Notes: a model not told the origin generated them from the sequence alone. A DNA stretch of 64,000 nucleotides from Streptomyces aureoverticillatus (GCF_014649395.1 NZ_BMSY01000011.1:186001-250000), one strand, 5' to 3'; positions 41,874 through 50,372 are shown, counted from the stretch's first letter. Program-made: numbers and translations.

Positions 41874-42578
41874 GTGGTGATGCTCGTCCACCCCTGGGAC
41901 GCGCCGGCATCCGACGCCGAGTGGCAGGCGTGGCTAGTCGACCACGACTTCGGCCAGCTGGCCGTGAACGGCCTGCCGGGCGAGCCGCCATACATACAGC
42001 CGACGCATTTTGTGTACGACGCCGACGCCGGCCCGCGCGGCCGCGTCCTGCTCCACCTGGCCCGCCCCAACCCGCTGTGGGCCGCGCTCGACGCGAACCC
42101 GGACGTCGTCCTGAGCGTCGTCGACGACTACGTCTTCGTGCCCGGCCCATGGGGCGCCGCCCCGGACGCCCCGCCCGAGCACGGCGTGCCGACGAGCTTC
42201 TACGCCGCCGTCCAGCTCCGCTGCACCGCCCGCGTGGTGGACGACCCCGCCGAGAAGGCCGCCCTCCTGAACCGCCAGGTCGGCCACTTCCAGCCGGACG
42301 GCGGCTCGGCGACGACCACCCCGGGAGAGGCCCCATTCGGCAGGCTGCTGTCCGGCATCCGCGGCCTGTCCCTCGAAGTCGTCGACGTACAAGCGAAGTT
42401 CAAGTACGCCCACCACAAGCCGCTCGAGGTACAGGACCGCATCGCCGCGAACCTGAAGGAGCGCGGCGGCCCGCGCGACGAGGCGGCACTGGAGCACCAG
42501 TTGCGCGGACGGACGCGGGGGGTTGTCAGCCCGTCGAGGGGGGTCCCCCCTGCTCCTTTAGAGCTTGGGGGAGTTTGA
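41874..42578 (+). CDS. PaiB-like FMN-binding negative regulator family protein
   Basis: A protein of about 230 aa: MLVHPWDAPASDAEWQAWLVDHDFGQLAVNGLPGEPPYIQPTHFVYD resembles PaiB proteins, with LLHLARPNPLWAAL, VPTSFYAAVQLRCTARVVDDPAEKAALLNRQVGHFQP and FKYAHHKPLEVQDRIAANLKERG. In Bacillus PaiB represses degradative-enzyme and sporulation genes. GTG 41874 has GAGG 6 nt upstream; GTG 41877 and ATG 41880 are alternatives. The normal protein probably ended near residue 210; the last ~20 residues read into a dispersed repeat. Confidence 0.85.
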   Translation: MVMLVHPWDAPASDAEWQAWLVDHDFGQLAVNGLPGEPPYIQPTHFVYDADAGPRGRVLLHLARPNPLWAALDANPDVVLSVVDDYVFVPGPWGAAPDAPPEHGVPTSFYAAVQLRCTARVVDDPAEKAALLNRQVGHFQPDGGSATTTPGEAPFGRLLSGIRGLSLEVVDVQAKFKYAHHKPLEVQDRIAANLKERGGPRDEAALEHQLRGRTRGVVSPSRGVPPAPLELGGV

Positions 42579-42698
42579 GGACGAGGCCGTTCAGGCCGAT
42601 ACGGGGGTCTGGGGGGCGGAGCCCCCAGTTACGGGAAGGTGCCCCGCCCGGGGGAAGGTGCCCCGCCCGGTCAGACTCGCTGCGCCCGGGCGGGGCAC
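42528..42698. repeat. Dispersed intergenic repeat with two hairpins
   Basis: It contains GTTTGAGGACGAGGCC as in the block near position 66. Hairpin CTGGGGG (42609-42615) / CCCCCAG (42622-42628). A direct repeat of GGAAGGTGCCCCGCCCG follows, then a 13-bp stem 42658-42670 / 42686-42698. It lies between convergent genes and probably terminates both. Confidence 0.7.
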
Positions 42699-42729
42699 GC
42701 GCCACCCGCAGGCCGACGCGCCCGCACCC

Positions 42730-43752
42730 TCAGCCGTCCACCCTTGCCCGTCGCGTCCTCGCGGCCCCGCGGGCCTCCGCCGCCGCGAGCCCCGTGACCG
42801 ACGCGAGCATCAGGAGCGTGCCCGCGACGGTCGCCGCGTTGAGCTCCTCACCGAGCAGGGTGACGGCGATGACGGCCGCGCTCACCGGCTCAAGAAGCAT
42901 GATCACGGAGACGGTCGCGGACCGGACGGCAGCGGCTCCGGCGAAGTACAGCGCGTACGCGAGAGCCGTCGGCACGGCGGCGATGTAGAGCAAGCAGCCC
43001 AGGACGCGGGCGGGTTCGGCGGTGTGCGGCACGAGCCCTTCGGCCGCGGCGAGCGGCAGCAGGCACAGCGACACGACCGCGAAGGCCCACACCGTCGTCT
43101 CGGAGGTGTCCGCGCCGCCGTCGCGCCCCCACCACCGGGTCAACAGCGTCATGGCCGCGTACCCGGCGGCCGACAGCAGCGCGAAGGCGACGCCCCACGG
43201 GCGGACGGCCGCGTCCCCGCCGCCCACGAACAGCACGCCGAGGCCGGCCAGCGCGCCGCCCACCGCGCAGATCCCGCCGAGCCCGAGCCGCTCCCCCAGG
43301 GCGAGGCGGGCGCCGAGCGCGATGAGGACGGGCCCCGCGCCGAGCGTGACGACGGTACCGACGGCGAGCCCGGTGGCCTCGACGGCGGCGAAGTAGGCGG
43401 TCTGGAAGACGGCGAGGGTCACGCCGGTCGCGATGATCCGCAGCACCCGGCTGCGGCGCGGCACGGGCACCGCCGAACGCGCCGCCGCCCGGTCCGGCCG
43501 CAGCAGCCGTGCGGCGAGGAGCAGCAGAAACCCTCCGGCACAACGCCAGAAGGACAGGGCGACGGGGCCCATGTCGCCGGCCGCGAAGACCAGCGAGGCG
43601 GCGGCGCCGGCGGTGCCCCAGGCGGCACCGGCGATCCCCAGATACACCAGGCCGCGCCCGACGGGCAGCCCGGACACGGCAGTTGATTCGGCGGGCGCGG
43701 CGGCCGCGCTCGACACATTGGACACGCTGGTCACGTTGGACACGCTGGTCAC
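42730..43752 (-). CDS. EamA-family (DMT) transporter
   Basis: A 340-aa membrane protein with ten helices in two EamA repeats: GLVYLGIAGAAWGTAGAAASLVFAAGDMGPVALSFWR and ATVSVIMLLEPVSAAVIAVTLLGEELN. GTG 43750-43752 follows GGAG by 8 nt; a further in-frame codon upstream has no such site. The N-terminus VTSVSNVTSVSNVSS is encoded by an exact 18-bp duplication. It probably exports a metabolite. A second EamA gene lies upstream on the same strand. Confidence 0.9.
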   Translation of the reverse strand: MTSVSNVTSVSNVSSAAAAPAESTAVSGLPVGRGLVYLGIAGAAWGTAGAAASLVFAAGDMGPVALSFWRCAGGFLLLLAARLLRPDRAAARSAVPVPRRSRVLRIIATGVTLAVFQTAYFAAVEATGLAVGTVVTLGAGPVLIALGARLALGERLGLGGICAVGGALAGLGVLFVGGGDAAVRPWGVAFALLSAAGYAAMTLLTRWWGRDGGADTSETTVWAFAVVSLCLLPLAAAEGLVPHTAEPARVLGCLLYIAAVPTALAYALYFAGAAAVRSATVSVIMLLEPVSAAVIAVTLLGEELNAATVAGTLLMLASVTGLAAAEARGAARTRRARVDG

Positions 43753-43753
43753 G
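43718..43753 (-). repeat. 18-bp exact tandem duplication at the EamA start
   Basis: TTGGACACGCTGGTCACG at 43718-43735 and 43736-43753 (plus-strand reading), encoding the SVSNVT repeat of the minus-strand gene. Each copy offers a GTG start codon. Confidence 0.9.
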
Positions 43754-44014
43754 TGGAAATCTCCGCAGAAGTTCAGGAAGAAGACCGCGTCACGGGCGAG
43801 CGGGCGAGCGGGCACACACGGACAGATGCACGAGTGTCACGAGTTCACGAGTGTGCGGACACGCACCGACGGACGGCCGGTGACGCCGGTCCTGGACTGG
43901 CGTCTGCGGGCAGCACCGTTCCGCCCGGCGGGTGGCCGGGCGTGATCCGTGAGAGGCCCGCGCTAGGCGGCCGGAGGCGGAAGAACGAGTGCTCGTGCGT
44001 GCATGATCGGCACC

Positions 44015-45064
44015 CTAGGCGGCGCTGCCGCTGGGCGACAACTCCTCTTCGGAATCTGAGACGCCCGCCACCCCGGCTTCCGGCTTCGCGGGCGTCGCCG
44101 ACTGGGCGATGAACGCGCCCACCAGCACGATCGCGCCCCCGGCGAGCTGCGGCGCCGAGAGCCGCTCACCGAGCATGACCCAGGCCAGCACGGTCGCTAT
44201 GACCGCCTCCAGGCACGCCACGACGCCCGCCACCTGCGGCGAGAGCCGCCGCACGGACACCACTCCGGTGACGTACGCGATCACGGTGGCGACCAGCACG
44301 ATCCAGCCGATCAACGCCCAGGCGGGCACCGCCGAGCCGTCCATGTCGGCGCTCCGGGCGAGCACCTGCCAGTCCATGCCCCAAGGCCGCGCGATCACCG
44401 TGAGCACGACCGTGCCGACGAGCAGCCCGTACGCGATCACGCCGAGCGGGTCCGGCGCCTCCTCGCCCGCGTCGCTGCCCTGGTCGGACAGGACGAAGTA
44501 GCCGACCTGGCAGCAGGCGGCGCCGAGGGCGAGCAGCAGGCCGACGGCGTCGAAGCTCAGTCCGGACCACACCTCGACGACACAGGCGAGCCCGCCCACG
44601 GCCAGGACCACACCGAACGCGGCGGCCCTGGTGACGGGCCTGCGCTGCACGAACCGCACCCAGCCGAGGACCAGCGCCGGCGCGAGGTATTCGATGAGCA
44701 GGGCGACGCCTACGGGGATGCGGGAGATCGAGGCGAAGTAGCAGGCCTGTACGCCGGCCACGGCGAGGAGGCCGAAGCCCGCGAGCAGCGCGGGCCTGCG
44801 CCGCACCAGCGCGCGGTGGCGCCAGGCGACCGGCAGCATCACGAGGGCGGCGCCCGCCACCCGCAGCCAGACCACGTGCAGCGGGTCGAGGCCCGCCTCG
44901 ATCAGCGGCTTGGCCGCGACGCCCGAGCCGCCGAACGCGAACGCCGAGACCAGCGCGAGGCCCAGGCCGAACCCGCGGCCGCGCTCCGCGCGCCCCGGCA
45001 GGTTCGGCTGCGAAGTGCCCTGCGTTTTCCCCTGAGACGACTCCTGAGACCCAAACACCGGCAC
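44015..45064 (-). CDS. EamA-family (DMT) transporter (second copy)
   Basis: A transporter of about 349 aa with ten predicted helices: GFGLGLALVSAFAFGGSGVAAKPLIEAGLDPLHVVWLRVAGAALVML and VAGVVACLEAVIATVLAWVMLGERLSAPQLAGGAIVLVGAFIAQS. Acidic C-terminal tail (SDSEEELSPSGSAA). The start is not clear: GTG 45064 is used, with in-frame GTG at 45058 or 45106 possible and no good ribosome site at any. It differs clearly in sequence from the EamA gene downstream, so it is not a recent duplicate. Confidence 0.88.
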   Translation of the reverse strand: MPVFGSQESSQGKTQGTSQPNLPGRAERGRGFGLGLALVSAFAFGGSGVAAKPLIEAGLDPLHVVWLRVAGAALVMLPVAWRHRALVRRRPALLAGFGLLAVAGVQACYFASISRIPVGVALLIEYLAPALVLGWVRFVQRRPVTRAAAFGVVLAVGGLACVVEVWSGLSFDAVGLLLALGAACCQVGYFVLSDQGSDAGEEAPDPLGVIAYGLLVGTVVLTVIARPWGMDWQVLARSADMDGSAVPAWALIGWIVLVATVIAYVTGVVSVRRLSPQVAGVVACLEAVIATVLAWVMLGERLSAPQLAGGAIVLVGAFIAQSATPAKPEAGVAGVSDSEEELSPSGSAA

Positions 45065-45172
45065 ATGATGACAGCCGAAGTCATGAGCGTCACCCTTGAT
45101 GACCACTGTCTCAGCGGGCGGACGCCCAGACGCTCAGATACCCGGACGCCCACTACGGGCGGGCAGACAACC

Positions 45173-45745
45173 TCAACGGGCCGACGTCCAACCGGACTCG
45201 CACCCCGCCTCGCGCCCCGCACGGCGCCCGTGGCCGCCCTCGATCCGCCGCAGCAGTTCCGCCACGTCGACGCCCGCGCTGCGCAGCACCTCCACGGCCC
45301 GGCACTCCGCGTCGGCGGCCAGGGCGGCGAGCAGGTCGACGCCGCCTGCCTGCGGCTCGCCGCGCAGCACGGCGCGGTCGACCGCGGCTTCCATGGCACC
45401 GGCGGCCGCGGGCGAGAGAACCGTTTCTTTGGTGGAGGCCACGAGCGGCACGGCTCCGGAGTCCTCGACCGTGCCCTGCCACTGCAACCCGTACCCGATG
45501 CTGCGCTGCACGAGATAGCCGAGCAGCCGCGCGATCTGCGGGCCGCCTTCGAAGACGGCCCGCACCTGCGGCTCGTGCTCGAGCAGCGAGTGCAGCAGAT
45601 GCGCCGTGTCGACCTGCCGGTCCCCGTCCCGCACGGCCCGCCTGCGGGCACCCGACATCACCGAGGCCAGCTCCTCGCTCAGGCCGGCTTCGATGTCTGC
45701 TCGGGTAGGGCCGGGTTCGGCGCCCTGGGGGGTACGGCTTTGCAC
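45173..45745 (-). CDS. Clp N-terminal-domain protein without ATPase
   Basis: A 190-aa protein made of two Clp-N (double four-helix) repeats: ELASVMSGARRRAVRDGDRQVDTAHLLHSLLEHEPQVRAVF and AAAGAMEAAVDRAVLRGEPQAGGVDLLAALAADAECRAVEVL. No AAA+ module follows. Such ClpC-N-only proteins are common in Streptomyces and may act as adaptors or decoys for ClpC substrates; this is inference. ATG 45745. Confidence 0.85.
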   Translation of the reverse strand: MQSRTPQGAEPGPTRADIEAGLSEELASVMSGARRRAVRDGDRQVDTAHLLHSLLEHEPQVRAVFEGGPQIARLLGYLVQRSIGYGLQWQGTVEDSGAVPLVASTKETVLSPAAAGAMEAAVDRAVLRGEPQAGGVDLLAALAADAECRAVEVLRSAGVDVAELLRRIEGGHGRRAGREAGCESGWTSAR

Positions 45746-45941
45746 ATCCCCACCTCATCAACCTCTGGGGACATCGACATCGGCGGCGGGAAGCATTTCC
45801 GCGTCCGACACAGGTTGGGCATGCGCGAAGGGGTTGTCCTCCTTACGGATGACATCTCACCGTTCTCGCAGGTGGGGCGCGCGCCGTCTTGCTTCGCGCC
45901 GGGTGCGCAACCACTCCGCACCGGCGCTCGTCTGCCCTGAC

Positions 45942-46130
45942 ATGGAGCGCAGGTGCTGGATGGTCGCCCTGCCGGCCATCGACGGCAGACAGTACGTGTA
46001 CCGCGTGTACGCCCCCGCGGACGCACTGCTCGCCGACCTGTTCTGGGAAGCCTGGCACTGCCATGACGAGGGCCCGTTCCCGCGGGCCCTGGACCTCTTC
46101 GACGCGGCGGTGATACGGCGCGTGGGCTGA
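45942..46130 (+). CDS. Small conserved-looking protein of unknown function
   Basis: A 62-aa protein: MERRCWMVALPAIDGRQYVYRVYAPADALLADLFWEAWHCHDEGPFPRALDLFDAAVIRRVG. It has balanced composition and amphipathic character unlike the surrounding noncoding frames, so it is probably real. ATG 45942 or ATG 45960. No function recognised. It lies between the ClpN gene and the convergent methyltransferase gene. Confidence 0.6.
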   Translation: MERRCWMVALPAIDGRQYVYRVYAPADALLADLFWEAWHCHDEGPFPRALDLFDAAVIRRVG

Positions 46131-46153
46131 GGCGAGGCGGTCGGGGGAACCCC

Positions 46154-46936
46154 CTACGCCCCCGTGCGCGCCCCCACCACCACAGTCGCGTACAGCTCCT
46201 CGTCGGTCACGACCCGCGGCACCAGCCCCGCGGCCGTCACCGCCGCGACCGCCGCCGGGACCTGGCGTTCGCTCGTCTCGAACAGCAGCCGGCCGCCCGG
46301 CGCCAGCCACCGCGGCGCGTCCGCGGTCACCCGCCGCAGCACGTCGAGCCCGTCCGAGCCGCCGTCGAGCGCCACCCGCGCCTCGTGCTCGCGGGCCTCG
46401 GCGGGCAGCAGCGCGACCTCGTCCGACGGAACGTACGGAACGTTCGCGAGCAGCACGTCGACGCGGCCGGACAGCGCCTCGGGCAGCGCCGCGTACAGAT
46501 CGCCCTCGTGTACGCGGCCTCCGGCGGCCCCGACATTGCGGCGCGCGCAGGCGACCGCGGCCGGGTCGATGTCGGCCGCGTGCAGCTCGACCCGGCCGAG
46601 CGAGGCGGCGAGGGCGGCGCCCAGCGCGCCCGACCCGCAGCACAGGTCGACGACCACCGCGCCGGGTCCGGCGAGCAAGGCGGCCTCGCGGACCAGGAAC
46701 TCGGTGCGGCGGCGCGGCACGAAGACGCCCGGGTCCACGGCGACCCGCAGTCCCCCGAACTCCGCCCACCCGACGACGTGTTCCAGCGGCAGCCCGCTCG
46801 CGCGCCGCGCCACCATGGCGTCCAGTTCGTCCGGGCCCGCCGCGGCGGCGAGCAGCAGGTCCGCCTCGTCCTCGGCGAACACACAGCCCGCGGCGCGCAG
46901 CCGCTCGACGACGGCGGAGTGGACCGACAGGGACAT
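46154..46936 (-). CDS. HemK/PrmC-like N5-glutamine methyltransferase-family protein
   Basis: A 260-aa SAM enzyme with a short N-terminal helical domain, FVPRRRTEFLVREA, motif I VVVDLCCGSGALGAALAA, HAADIDPAAVACARRN, and the family motif as LANVPYVPS (NVPY in place of the usual NPPY). PrmC methylates the GGQ Gln of release factors; the NVPY change and lack of a prfA neighbour suggest a paralogue with another target. ATG 46936 gives MSLSVHSAVVERLRAAG; GGAAGG lies upstream. Confidence 0.85.
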   Translation of the reverse strand: MSLSVHSAVVERLRAAGCVFAEDEADLLLAAAAGPDELDAMVARRASGLPLEHVVGWAEFGGLRVAVDPGVFVPRRRTEFLVREAALLAGPGAVVVDLCCGSGALGAALAASLGRVELHAADIDPAAVACARRNVGAAGGRVHEGDLYAALPEALSGRVDVLLANVPYVPSDEVALLPAEAREHEARVALDGGSDGLDVLRRVTADAPRWLAPGGRLLFETSERQVPAAVAAVTAAGLVPRVVTDEELYATVVVGARTGA

Positions 46937-47091
46937 CAAGAGCCTTCCCACGCTCACGGCAAAGAAGCCAACCCTATCCGGCCGCACAGATCTGACGGTT
47001 CATCAGTATTGAATGTTCCGGGGCCCAGGGATACGTTCCGCGACACCGTGGCTGCGCCCGCCGCAGCACCCGACGAGAAGGGGTGGTCGCA

Positions 47092-47520
47092 TTGGCCGAA
47101 GTCAGCGCGGAGGCACGCATCGAGGCACCGGCGGAGAAGGTCTGGGCGCGGCTCACCGACTTCTCCTCGTACGGGGAGTGGAACACCACGCACACCAGCT
47201 TCCCGAAGGGCGGCCCGGCGGCGCTCGAAGTGGGCGGCACCTTCACGGAGAACATGAAGCTCATGGGCTTCCCGGCCGAGGTGGTCTGGACGATCGTGGA
47301 ACTGGAGCCCGCCCGTACGTTCGCCATCAAGGGCAAGGGCCCGATGGGCGTCGACGTCGGCACCCGCTACACGCTCGAACCCGACGGCGGGGCGACGACG
47401 ATCCGCACGAACGGCGAGTTCACCGGCGCCGCGGTGTCGCTCATGGCGGGCAAGCTCAAGGACTCGGCGACGGCAGCCATGAAGGAGTCGCTCCGCAAGC
47501 TGGGCACCCTGGTGACCTGA
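47092..47520 (+). CDS. SRPBCC-family (START-like) protein
   Basis: A 142-aa ligand-binding protein: AEVSAEARIEAPAEKVWARLTDFSSYGEWNTTHTSFPKGGP is the usual START/Bet v1-like beginning; the end SLMAGKLKDSATAAMKESLRKLGTLV is the long C-terminal helix. It may be a polyketide cyclase-like or lipid-binding protein. TTG 47092 is preferred because GAAGGGG lies 8 nt upstream, while GTG 47083 would overlap that site. Confidence 0.83.
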   Translation: MAEVSAEARIEAPAEKVWARLTDFSSYGEWNTTHTSFPKGGPAALEVGGTFTENMKLMGFPAEVVWTIVELEPARTFAIKGKGPMGVDVGTRYTLEPDGGATTIRTNGEFTGAAVSLMAGKLKDSATAAMKESLRKLGTLVT

Positions 47521-47590
47521 GCGGCGGAACGGCCGCCCGAGCGGCCGGGACGGCGAACCGAGCAGGGGAAACGCGTCCGTACGACAGCAA

Positions 47591-47619
47591 GGCGCCCCGC
47601 GCGTGTCGCGCGAGGCGCC
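47591..47619. terminator. Strong stem-loop between convergent genes
   Basis: GGCGCC-CC-CGCGCG pairs with CGCGCG-A-GGCGCC around TGT (47591-47619), between the SRPBCC gene and the convergent padR gene. Confidence 0.75.
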
Positions 47620-47653
47620 TCACCAGCGGTGCGGGCGGTGGGCCCGCACCACC

Positions 47654-48277
47654 TCAGTCCTCATCGGCGAGGATCAGGTACAGCTTCTTGCGGGCGTCGT
47701 TGATGACCGTGAGCGCCTTCTCGCGCTGCTCCTTGGAGCCGGTCTTCCAGACCTGGCCGAACGCCTCCATCAGGCCGAAGCCGGCCTGCCGGACCTCGCT
47801 CAGCGCCTCCCAGTCGACCCCGCGCCCGGCCTCTTCCCAGGGCGCGTCGGGACCCTCGTCCGCCGCCTCGCGGCCGGAGTCGGTGAGCGAGAAGAGCTTC
47901 TTGCCGCCCTCGCTCGCGCTGGCGATCAGGCCCTCGTCCTCCAGGAGCTGGAGGGTCGGGTAGACCGAACCGGGGCTGGGCTTCCACGCCCCGCCGCTGC
48001 GCTCGGCGATCTCCTGGATCATCTCGTAGCCGTGCATCGGCCGGTCCTTGAGGAGGGCCAGGATCGACGCGCGTACGTCGCCGCGCCGCGCCCTGCCCCG
48101 GGGACCGCCCCGACCGCCGCGACCGCCACCCCAAGGGCCGCCGCCGCCAAAGCCGGGCCCGAAGGGGCCGAACGCCGCGCGCCGCCCCTCAAAACCGCCC
48201 CGGCCCTCCGGACCGGGTCCGTACGGGCCGCGTCCGCGACCGCGCCTGTGCTCGTGTTCAAAACCGTGGGAACGCAT
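47654..48277 (-). CDS. PadR-family regulator with Gly/Arg-rich N-terminus
   Basis: A 207-aa regulator. Residues 1 to ~65 are a disordered Gly/Arg/Pro-rich segment (GRGRGPYGPGPEGRGG and similar); the winged helix follows as DVRASILALLKDRPMHGYEMIQEIAERSGGAWKPSPGSVYPTLQLLEDEGLI. The C-terminal helix mediates dimerisation. ATG 48275-48277 is 9 nt after AAAGGG. Two palindromes upstream are likely autoregulatory sites. No obvious target gene is adjacent. Confidence 0.9.
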   Translation of the reverse strand: MRSHGFEHEHRRGRGRGPYGPGPEGRGGFEGRRAAFGPFGPGFGGGGPWGGGRGGRGGPRGRARRGDVRASILALLKDRPMHGYEMIQEIAERSGGAWKPSPGSVYPTLQLLEDEGLIASASEGGKKLFSLTDSGREAADEGPDAPWEEAGRGVDWEALSEVRQAGFGLMEAFGQVWKTGSKEQREKALTVINDARKKLYLILADED

Positions 48278-48362
48278 GTCGATCATCCCTTTCGTCGTTC
48301 CATCGAGGATCTTCCGCGACACGCTGGATCAGCACCTTGGAGCGGTCCTGATCGACCAGCCT

Positions 48363-48427
48363 CGGTTGATCAGTCGTGATCAACCGCGACCACCCTTGAT
48401 CAGTCGCGATGCTTCAACGATATATCG
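48363..48427. promoter_or_regulatory. Operator cluster upstream of padR
   Basis: A perfect palindrome with 10-bp arms, CGGTTGATCA (48363-48372) and TGATCAACCG (48377-48386), a further TTGATCAGTCGCGAT copy (48396-48410), and the 10-bp palindrome CGATATATCG (48418-48427), which resembles PadR-type AT-rich sites. Confidence 0.6.
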
Positions 48428-48542
48428 GAACTGTTCGGCTGACAACCCCCGGTCGGTCGTGGGAATCAGCCCGCCCTCGCCGTTCGGTGGGGCACAGCCG
48501 GCGGGCCGCTCGGCAAGGGGCCGGCGGCGCCTCCCGACGCCG

Positions 48543-49679
48543 TCACTGAGGGAATCGCTCCGGGCGGAAGTCCGCGAGCATCTCGTCCCTCTTCCCGCCG
48601 AGGATCTCCGAAGCGAGCAGCCCGCCGATCACCGGCCCGAGCGTGATGCCGCTGTGGGAAACGGCCTCGTAGTAGCCGGGCACCGAAGGCACCGCTCCTA
48701 CTGAGGGGAACCCGTCGGCCGGGATGGGCCGGAAGGCCACCCGTGTCTGTGTGACGGTCTGCACGACGCCAGAGTCGCCGAGTTCCGGAACGACGTGCCG
48801 CGCCGATTCGTGGAGCAGCCGTGCGAGTTCCGCTGGATCTTCGCCCGTGTCGATGAGTGCGTCGATCTCGCCGCTGTGGAGGACCACTGACGCGTCTCCG
48901 TCAGGGCGGATCGCGATGTGGGGCGCGTGCACGACCCGGTGAACCGGGGCCTGAGCACAGCCGATCCGGTTGACGACACCGGGTTCCCGGCGCATCGGCA
49001 GGTGCCGAGCGATGAGCCCGGCGACCCGGGAGGCGCCGGGTCCCGCCGCGTTCACGACGGCGTCGACGTCGAGACGGCTTCCGTCCGACAGAGTCACTGT
49101 CCGGATGCTCCCGTCGGCGCCGGTGCCGATGTCGCGGACCGCGGTGCCGGACCGGTGTTCGGCGCCGGACTCCACGGCCCGGCCGACCAGGCGGCCGACG
49201 AGATGCCGTCCGTGCACCCATGCTTCGTCGGGGTAGAACAGGACCGGAGTCCTGCCGGGCACCGCGAGAGCAGGTTCGAGGCGACGCCGCACCTCGGCCC
49301 CCGTGCACACCTCGACCCTGTAGTCCCAGCCGGTCAGCAGCTCGGCCGTTTCGAGGAGCTTCGCCTCCGCCGCGGGATCGCCGGCCCAGCGCAGGTGGCC
49401 GCTGGGATACCACCATGAGTCCGGCCCGATGGTCTCGGCGAGCTCGCGGTGCGCCGCCATGCCCGCGACGTTCAGGTCGAAGTAGGACCTGCGCTCGGTC
49501 TTGGTGCCGGCGTTGACCCATGAGAAGGACCAGTTGGTGACCCCCTCGCCCGGCCGGCCCGCGTCGACGAAGACCACCTCGGCCCCGCGCCGCGACAGGT
49601 TCCAGCCCACACTGGCTCCGAGTACGCCCACTCCGATGACAGCGACACGCTCACGCCGCCGCACGCACCCGACCTTCAC
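48543..49679 (-). CDS. FAD-dependent oxidoreductase (DAO family)
   Basis: A 378-aa flavoprotein of the D-amino-acid-oxidase/glycine-oxidase type. Rossmann motif VAVIGVGVLGASVGWNLSRRGAEVVFVDAG, then TNWSFSWVNAG, VNAAGPGASRVAGLIA and the C-terminal FAD motif VGAVPSVPGYYEAVSHSGITLGPVIGGLLA. It probably oxidises an amine or amino acid; substrate unknown. GTG 49679 follows GGGGGCG; the first eight residues are basic and the true start may lie a few codons later. Confidence 0.87.
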   Translation of the reverse strand: MKVGCVRRRERVAVIGVGVLGASVGWNLSRRGAEVVFVDAGRPGEGVTNWSFSWVNAGTKTERRSYFDLNVAGMAAHRELAETIGPDSWWYPSGHLRWAGDPAAEAKLLETAELLTGWDYRVEVCTGAEVRRRLEPALAVPGRTPVLFYPDEAWVHGRHLVGRLVGRAVESGAEHRSGTAVRDIGTGADGSIRTVTLSDGSRLDVDAVVNAAGPGASRVAGLIARHLPMRREPGVVNRIGCAQAPVHRVVHAPHIAIRPDGDASVVLHSGEIDALIDTGEDPAELARLLHESARHVVPELGDSGVVQTVTQTRVAFRPIPADGFPSVGAVPSVPGYYEAVSHSGITLGPVIGGLLASEILGGKRDEMLADFRPERFPQ

Positions 49680-49744
49680 GAGCGCCCCCTTCCAGGGTCA
49701 TGGGCGAGCCCTCGCCTCCAGCGTGCCATCACCCCGCCGGACCG

Positions 49745-50338
49745 CTAGAGCAGTGCCGCCCCGTCGGCCTTGAACGGTCCGCCGTGGCCGGGGACGATCA
49801 GGTCGGCGGCGGCCAGCACGCGCCGCCGAGAGGCGCGCAGTACCTCGCGGTCCGGCGCCACCGGGTCGTCCGCCGGCCCGTCCGAGTGCCACCACAGGTC
49901 GCCGGCGAACGCCACCACGCCCGAATCCGTGCCCGCCAGCAGCGTGATGTCCTCGGGGCTGTGGCCCGGGGTGCGGATCAGCCGGAGCGACGGGGTGAGT
50001 TCGTAGCCCTCCGCGTCCCGGTTCCGCCACTGGTCGCCCAGGTACTCCACCTTGTGGTCATGCACCCGGGCCCGTCCGAACAGGCCCACATTCATGGTGT
50101 TGTCGGGGTGGTGGTGGCTGAGCACCACGTCGGTGATGTCGTCGGGCCCGAGCCCCAGCTCCGCGAGCGGACCGAGGATGCGGTCGCGGCCGGCCACCAT
50201 GCCCGGGTCGAAGATCACATGCCGGTCGGCGTCGGATACGTACGAGACGGTGGCGGCGACCCCGGGGCCGGTGGAGCCGACGTAACCGGTGGTCAGGATC
50301 GTGTACTTGGCGCTGCGGCCGAGCGGTGCGTCTGTCAT
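49745..50338 (-). CDS. MBL-fold metallo-hydrolase with HHHPDN motif
   Basis: A 197-aa metallo-beta-lactamase-fold protein. Motifs: HVIFDPGM, VVLSHHHPDNTMN (the usual HxHxDH has Asn at the last position), RTPGHSPEDITLL, VAFAGDLWW and VPGHGGPFK. Other metal ligands are kept, so it may bind a single metal or use another second-site ligand. Divergent from a GlxA-like regulator. ATG 50338. Confidence 0.87.
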   Translation of the reverse strand: MTDAPLGRSAKYTILTTGYVGSTGPGVAATVSYVSDADRHVIFDPGMVAGRDRILGPLAELGLGPDDITDVVLSHHHPDNTMNVGLFGRARVHDHKVEYLGDQWRNRDAEGYELTPSLRLIRTPGHSPEDITLLAGTDSGVVAFAGDLWWHSDGPADDPVAPDREVLRASRRRVLAAADLIVPGHGGPFKADGAALL

Positions 50339-50372
50339 GCCCTCAGCCTTCCGGGTCGGCCGTGCGCTCACG

